From Thalassobium sp. (GTDB taxonomy: Bacteria > Pseudomonadota > Gammaproteobacteria > Pseudomonadales > Oceanobacteraceae), in NCBI GenBank assembly GCA_002733205.1, contig NVUW01000002.1, forward strand, positions 558,001-622,000: a DNA stretch of 64,000 bases, given 5' to 3'. The translations under genes were made by a program, and so were the position numbers. Below the pieces are notes generated by a model that ran no database searches, had not been told where the DNA came from, and worked only from the letters and a program-made list of their open reading frames with translations. Below, in pieces: positions 60,802 through 64,000 of this stretch (position 1 is its first letter; each line of letters opens with the position of its first letter).

Positions 60802-61821
60802 TTACAGCAGCCCGCTGAGTGCTTTAACGCGCAAGTGTTGTTCCGGAGAAAAGGCCTGCTGCAATTGCAGGTCTATCTGTTTCTGCTCTTCATCAGCGCT
60901 TAATTGCTGCTGTTTTATTACCTGAACCTGCTGCTGAAAAGCCGTTAACTGTTGCTGCCACTGATTGCGCTGCTGATCCAGTGCGGCCAATTGTACCGCC
61001 TGCTGTTCTCCGGCAATAGCAGCACGCTGTGCAAAGCGTTGGGACGGGTCATCCGTATTTTGTTCAATAGCCAGTAATTGCTGTGTTTTTGTATTTTCCT
61101 GCTGATACTGACGCGTAGCCCAGGATTGCTGATAGCTGGCGTTTAATAGTGTCTGCTCAGTGCCGTTGGCTGTCGAAGCATCTTGTTGTTCATTTTGTTG
61201 TTCATTTAGATCCTTGTGCTGCAACTGTTGCAGCGCCAGCGCATCCTGCTCACGGTCAAAGGCAAATAATGCGGCCGCAACGGCATGGCCAAATACCTGA
61301 TCCTGCAGGGCAATACGGCTGTCAAAATGATATTGCAGGCGCTGATAGGTTGATGCATCTTCTGCCGCTGCTGGCAGTAATGCCAGCTGCTCGCGGTAAC
61401 TGAGATATTGCTGCCAGATATGCTCCGCCTGTGCCAGTGGCTGGCCGCTTAATTGTCTGGCAAGGGCTGCACGTACCTGAGTATCAATCCAGAGATTATC
61501 GCGTTCGCCCAGTGTGCTGAGATAATAATCGAATAAATCACGCAGGCTGCTGTGTACCACCAGTTGCTGCTGTTGTGCACTGAGAGTTACACCGTGTTCC
61601 GTGCCCGACAGAGACGCCGGGAGTGCAGCCTTGTCAGGCGGCTGTTCTGCATTGTCTTTTGCCGTTTTTTTTGTATCGTCTGCTTCGTGTGTGGCTGGGG
61701 CTGGCGTTGCAGCAGGGGTTGTACTGCTTTCTGTCAGGCTGTCAGGCGCGAGCAGAAAGCAAGCCAGTGCAAACAGCAGCACTGGCACAAGTATGGTCAG
61801 TGGAATATTAAAGACCGGCAT
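60802..61821 (-). CDS. Lipase chaperone (lipase-specific foldase, Lif)
   Basis: A 339-residue inner-membrane-anchored periplasmic foldase needed to fold the upstream lipase. A single N-terminal helix (PLTILVPVLLFALACFLLA) is followed by a Thr/Ala/Pro-rich linker to about residue 75. The conserved motif RDLFDYYLSTLGE near residue 93, matching RxxFDYxLSAxGE of Lif proteins, comes next, and the rest is a long helical, Gln-rich domain that wraps the lipase. The gene starts 14 bases inside the lipase 3' end, typical of lip-lif operons. Confidence 0.92.
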   Translation of the reverse strand: MPVFNIPLTILVPVLLFALACFLLAPDSLTESSTTPAATPAPATHEADDTKKTAKDNAEQPPDKAALPASLSGTEHGVTLSAQQQQLVVHSSLRDLFDYYLSTLGERDNLWIDTQVRAALARQLSGQPLAQAEHIWQQYLSYREQLALLPAAAEDASTYQRLQYHFDSRIALQDQVFGHAVAAALFAFDREQDALALQQLQHKDLNEQQNEQQDASTANGTEQTLLNASYQQSWATRQYQQENTKTQQLLAIEQNTDDPSQRFAQRAAIAGEQQAVQLAALDQQRNQWQQQLTAFQQQVQVIKQQQLSADEEQKQIDLQLQQAFSPEQHLRVKALSGLL

Positions 61822-62776
61822 TTTTCAGTCGATTAGCATGGCTGCGATAAATACTGAGGGGGTCGGTTGCGGTTAAACCGCGCAAGCCCAGTACCTGATT
61901 AATCAGGTCGGCATGGTTAAGCGGATAATTATCACGCAGCACTTTACCAAAGTGGTTGCTGCAACGGCCAGTAATACCATCATTACCTTCGCGCCCGAAC
62001 AGCAAACCTGTGGTGGCAAATAAATAATCCAGCGGGTCGAGGATATTGGTCAGGTTGGCATCGCCGCCCCAGGAATACAGGCGGATGTTGTTACCATTAA
62101 TATTGACCTGCTGAGGACCTTCCCCACAGTGTGTCTGTGGCAGACCGGCGGGAAAGTTCTGATTAAACGCCGCAGCGCCGGCGCTGGTAAATTCAGTAGT
62201 TAATGAGCGTACATCGCCTGCCGGAACATCATCACCAGAGAGTAAATCAATCAGATTGCCAGCGGCGTTGCCCACCACTTCAAACAGGTTACCCAGCAGC
62301 GTGTCGTCGGCAAAAACACCATTCACTAAATCGGCAATTGGCGCGCCCTGATGGGGTGAACCAACGGTGGTAACCGAGGCCACCAGATCCGGACGTACCG
62401 ACATAACATAACGCGCAGTCAGACCACCCTGGCTGTGAGCAATCAGATTGAATTTTTCGATGCCGGGGTTCATTGCCTGCAGGGTTTCCATTTCGTGAAT
62501 TAATTGTTCACCACGGTCGATGGAATTATTAAAGGCATTAATATGGGCGACATAAACCTTGGCGCCGCCTTGCTGTAATTTCGTACCAATTTTGTACCAG
62601 TAATCAATACCGGCAATATTGTCGAAAGCGAGAATACCCTGCACCAGCATGATCGGATGACGGGTCTGGGTGTAACCGGACGTATTGCCGTAAGAAGACA
62701 TGGCAGCAGCCATGAATGGGCTCAGCATTAATGCACAGCACAGCAGCAGTTGACGGACAGAACGTACGCGCAGCAT
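61808..62776 (-). CDS. Secreted triacylglycerol lipase (family I)
   Basis: A 322-residue exported lipase. The signal peptide ends near AMAAAMS. The mature enzyme opens with THPIMLVQG-like HPIMLVQGIL and carries the nucleophile elbow AHSQGG near residue 120. A catalytic Asp and His are expected in the C-terminal third (NHADL near 298), and a Cys pair (THC near 214, RCS near 268) forms the calcium-site disulfide. It is folded by the adjacent foldase and then leaves through type II secretion. AAGGA lies before the ATG, and a TATACT at 62805-62810 (minus) could be its -10 box. Confidence 0.93.
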   Translation of the reverse strand: MLRVRSVRQLLLCCALMLSPFMAAAMSSYGNTSGYTQTRHPIMLVQGILAFDNIAGIDYWYKIGTKLQQGGAKVYVAHINAFNNSIDRGEQLIHEMETLQAMNPGIEKFNLIAHSQGGLTARYVMSVRPDLVASVTTVGSPHQGAPIADLVNGVFADDTLLGNLFEVVGNAAGNLIDLLSGDDVPAGDVRSLTTEFTSAGAAAFNQNFPAGLPQTHCGEGPQQVNINGNNIRLYSWGGDANLTNILDPLDYLFATTGLLFGREGNDGITGRCSNHFGKVLRDNYPLNHADLINQVLGLRGLTATDPLSIYRSHANRLKNAGL

Positions 62777-62955
62777 GGGAGATCCTTTTTATTATTTTGT
62801 CCGCAGTATATCGGCGGGGCTTTGGCTGGGCGTACCACAATCAGGGCCAGTTCGGCCTGAAAGGAGAATGACAGGAAAAATACGGAGAAAGCAGGGGAAT
62901 GGCAGGCGGGGGCAGAAATACAGTGATGGCTACAGGAGAATGCAGTAACGCAGAT

Positions 62956-62975
62956 GCCCGGAGCTGGCTCCGGGC
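62956..62975 (-). terminator. Hairpin downstream of the small exported protein gene
   Basis: GCCCGGAGC and GCTCCGGGC are perfect 9-bp arms around 2 bases, 9 bases past the minus-strand stop at 62985. No T-run follows, so termination is uncertain. Confidence 0.5.
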
Positions 62976-62984
62976 AGGGCTGGA

Positions 62985-63452
62985 TTATTCGGCGGTGGCT
63001 GCCGTTTCTTCCTGTTGCATGCCAGAGTTTTCCGGCTGAGCTTCTTCGGCTGCCTGTTGCGGCATTTCGCTACCCATATTGGCATCGCTGGTCATTTCTT
63101 CATTACTGCTCATTTCTTCATTGCTGCTCATAGCCTCTTCGCTGCTGTCGGCGGCGGCCATGGTCGTTTCACATTCCCAACCCCAGCCGCGCTGCTTTTC
63201 GACAAACTCAGCGGCTTTCTGCTCGCAGTAGCCACCTTCGGTCTGCGCGCTCCACAGCACCTGAGAACCGGTTTCTTTGGTGTAGTGTACTTCGCATGGA
63301 ATCTGGCCTTCGCCGGTGTATTTAACTTCAATAATCCGGGTCTGGTTACCGTGGCTGCATACGGTGCGGTCGCCACTGCTGGCCTGAGCGGCAGGAACCA
63401 GAGCTGCAGCAATTAACGGCAGCAGAGCAGAGATATAAATTGCAGGTTTCAT
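62985..63452 (-). CDS. Small exported cysteine-containing protein of unknown function
   Basis: A 155-residue protein. The signal peptide MKPAIYISALLPLIAAALV is followed by a short domain with four Cys residues (TVCSH near 31, IPCEVHY near 52, GGYCEQ near 74, WECET near 93), likely two disulfides. The C-terminal 60 residues are Glu/Ser/Met-rich and repeat SSNEEM twice, with EEM and DANM echoes. That region is low-complexity and probably disordered. I do not recognise the family. It lies between the secreted nuclease and the lipase operon on the same strand, so it may be secreted with them. The tail could vary in length between strains because of its repeats. Confidence 0.65.
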   Translation of the reverse strand: MKPAIYISALLPLIAAALVPAAQASSGDRTVCSHGNQTRIIEVKYTGEGQIPCEVHYTKETGSQVLWSAQTEGGYCEQKAAEFVEKQRGWGWECETTMAAADSSEEAMSSNEEMSSNEEMTSDANMGSEMPQQAAEEAQPENSGMQQEETAATAE

Positions 63453-63530
63453 CGTAATATCCTTATTTATGCAGAGTGTGTGTGCGGAATAGTTGTCCGG
63501 AAGCCACTAAAAACCCTTCGCATAAATCTG

Positions 63531-64000
63531 TCAATTATCCATTGGCGGTTTTGTGGAGAGTGCACTGTTCTGGCGGGAAACGCTAACCCCGTTCAGGGCT
63601 TCTGCCAGACGCACCGCCGCCTGCTGCAGGCGTTGCTGTAATTGCGGACGGAATTGGCGGATATAAGCATCATCAATTACCACCGGCTGTTGCGCTGCCT
63701 GCTGATAATGGCGGTAGATTTCGCGGGTGATGGTGAACGACTCATTGGCAACATCGAGCGGCCTGGCGGCAGACCAGTCGCGGCGCTGTTGTGCGGAAAT
63801 TTGCCCTAATGCCAGCGTGCTTTGTTTTTTATAAGAGAATTTCCCAAGCAGATCACCATCCCACAGCTGATGCAGATTGGTTTTATCGCCCTTAAAACGC
63901 ACAGCGGTTTTATTGCCGCCACGGTCATCGGCAAAGCTGACATGCATTGGCTGATGCACATCCGCCATAAAATGAGCGAGAAAAAACAGCGCCTGCCAGT
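63531..64000 (-). CDS. S1/P1-family nuclease, C-terminal part (5' end outside window)
   Basis: A reading frame open to the right window edge gives the last 156 residues of a zinc-dependent S1/P1 nuclease. The diagnostic stretch FLAHFMADVHQPMHVSF then DDRGGN contains the His and Asp zinc ligands of the family, and HQLWDGDLL follows, as usual. The enzyme cleaves single-stranded nucleic acid and is normally exported. The N-terminal half with its signal peptide lies beyond 64000. The gene is followed by an ATTTATGC/GCATAAAT inverted repeat (63465-63527) before the next minus-strand gene. Confidence 0.85.
   Translation of the reverse strand, partial: WQALFFLAHFMADVHQPMHVSFADDRGGNKTAVRFKGDKTNLHQLWDGDLLGKFSYKKQSTLALGQISAQQRRDWSAARPLDVANESFTITREIYRHYQQAAQQPVVIDDAYIRQFRPQLQQRLQQAAVRLAEALNGVSVSRQNSALSTKPPMDN

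Overview
The window looks like core chromosome of a marine-type gammaproteobacterium on the Oceanospirillales/Pseudomonadales side. The evidence is the conserved tolC/nudF-yqiB-cpdA-yqiA-parE neighbourhood, a class I adenylate cyclase, an lptM-lysA-dapF-DUF484 cluster arranged as in pseudomonads, a recognisable SutA protein, and a lipase with its dedicated foldase. I see no phage, integrase, transposase, CRISPR array, rRNA or tRNA. The assignment to a bacterial group is an inference from gene content; no species is claimed.

Layout. 0-6 kb: the tail of a chemotaxis receptor, a patatin-like lipase, an unusual periplasmic protein joining a chalcone-isomerase-like domain to two TonB-C-like domains, a porin with a small phosphate-binding-like protein, and a bile-acid:sodium-symporter-family permease. 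6-9.4 kb (minus): argE-argA and a spermidine-synthase-like gene. 9.5-15.2 kb: a CYTH-CHAD triphosphatase, an orphan GspE/PilB-type ATPase, a DEDDh exonuclease, a coiled-coil membrane protein and a response regulator. 15.2-20 kb: lipopolysaccharide core and lipid A genes (lpxL, hldD, hldE on minus; waaA on plus). 20-29 kb: tolC, nudF-yqiB-cpdA-yqiA, parE, and a large GGDEF-EAL protein with a periplasmic sensor. 29.3-30.4 kb: three tandem related lipoproteins, then 750 bp of structured non-coding DNA. 31-38 kb: pirin, parC, speE, cyaA. 38-44.3 kb: lptM-lysA-dapF-DUF484-HAD phosphatase (without the xerC usually found there), a DUF3047-like protein, sutA and a PaaX-like regulator. 44.4-53 kb: fatty acid desaturase, cytochrome c5, an MltC-like transglycosylase, a solute-binding protein, rhlE, ynbE-ydbL (without ydbH), lemA and an M48 protease. 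52.9-53.4 kb: a cluster of dispersed-type repeats. 53.7-64 kb: two TetR regulators, an SLC13 permease, a phosphodiesterase carrying a complete four-blade hemopexin propeller, an AidB-like acyl-CoA dehydrogenase, the lipase-foldase operon, a small cysteine-containing exported protein, and the C-terminal part of an S1/P1 nuclease.

How the genes work together. The DNA topoisomerase IV subunits are split, with parE and parC about 6 kb apart. Both the cAMP synthase (cyaA) and the cAMP phosphodiesterase (cpdA) are present, as are a c-di-GMP enzyme and the RNA polymerase-binding regulator SutA. The right end is a set of exported hydrolases (phosphodiesterase, lipase, nuclease) next to an acyl-CoA dehydrogenase, suggesting use of polymeric or lipid substrates.

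Most of the window is ordinary. I found no convincing multi-gene system that is certainly undescribed. The best candidates for novelty are the hemopexin-propeller phosphodiesterase with a near-perfect divergent operator, the chalcone-isomerase/TonB-C fusion, the three tandem lipoproteins, and the hairpin-rich intergenic segments near 30.4-31.0 kb, 46.25 kb and 53 kb.
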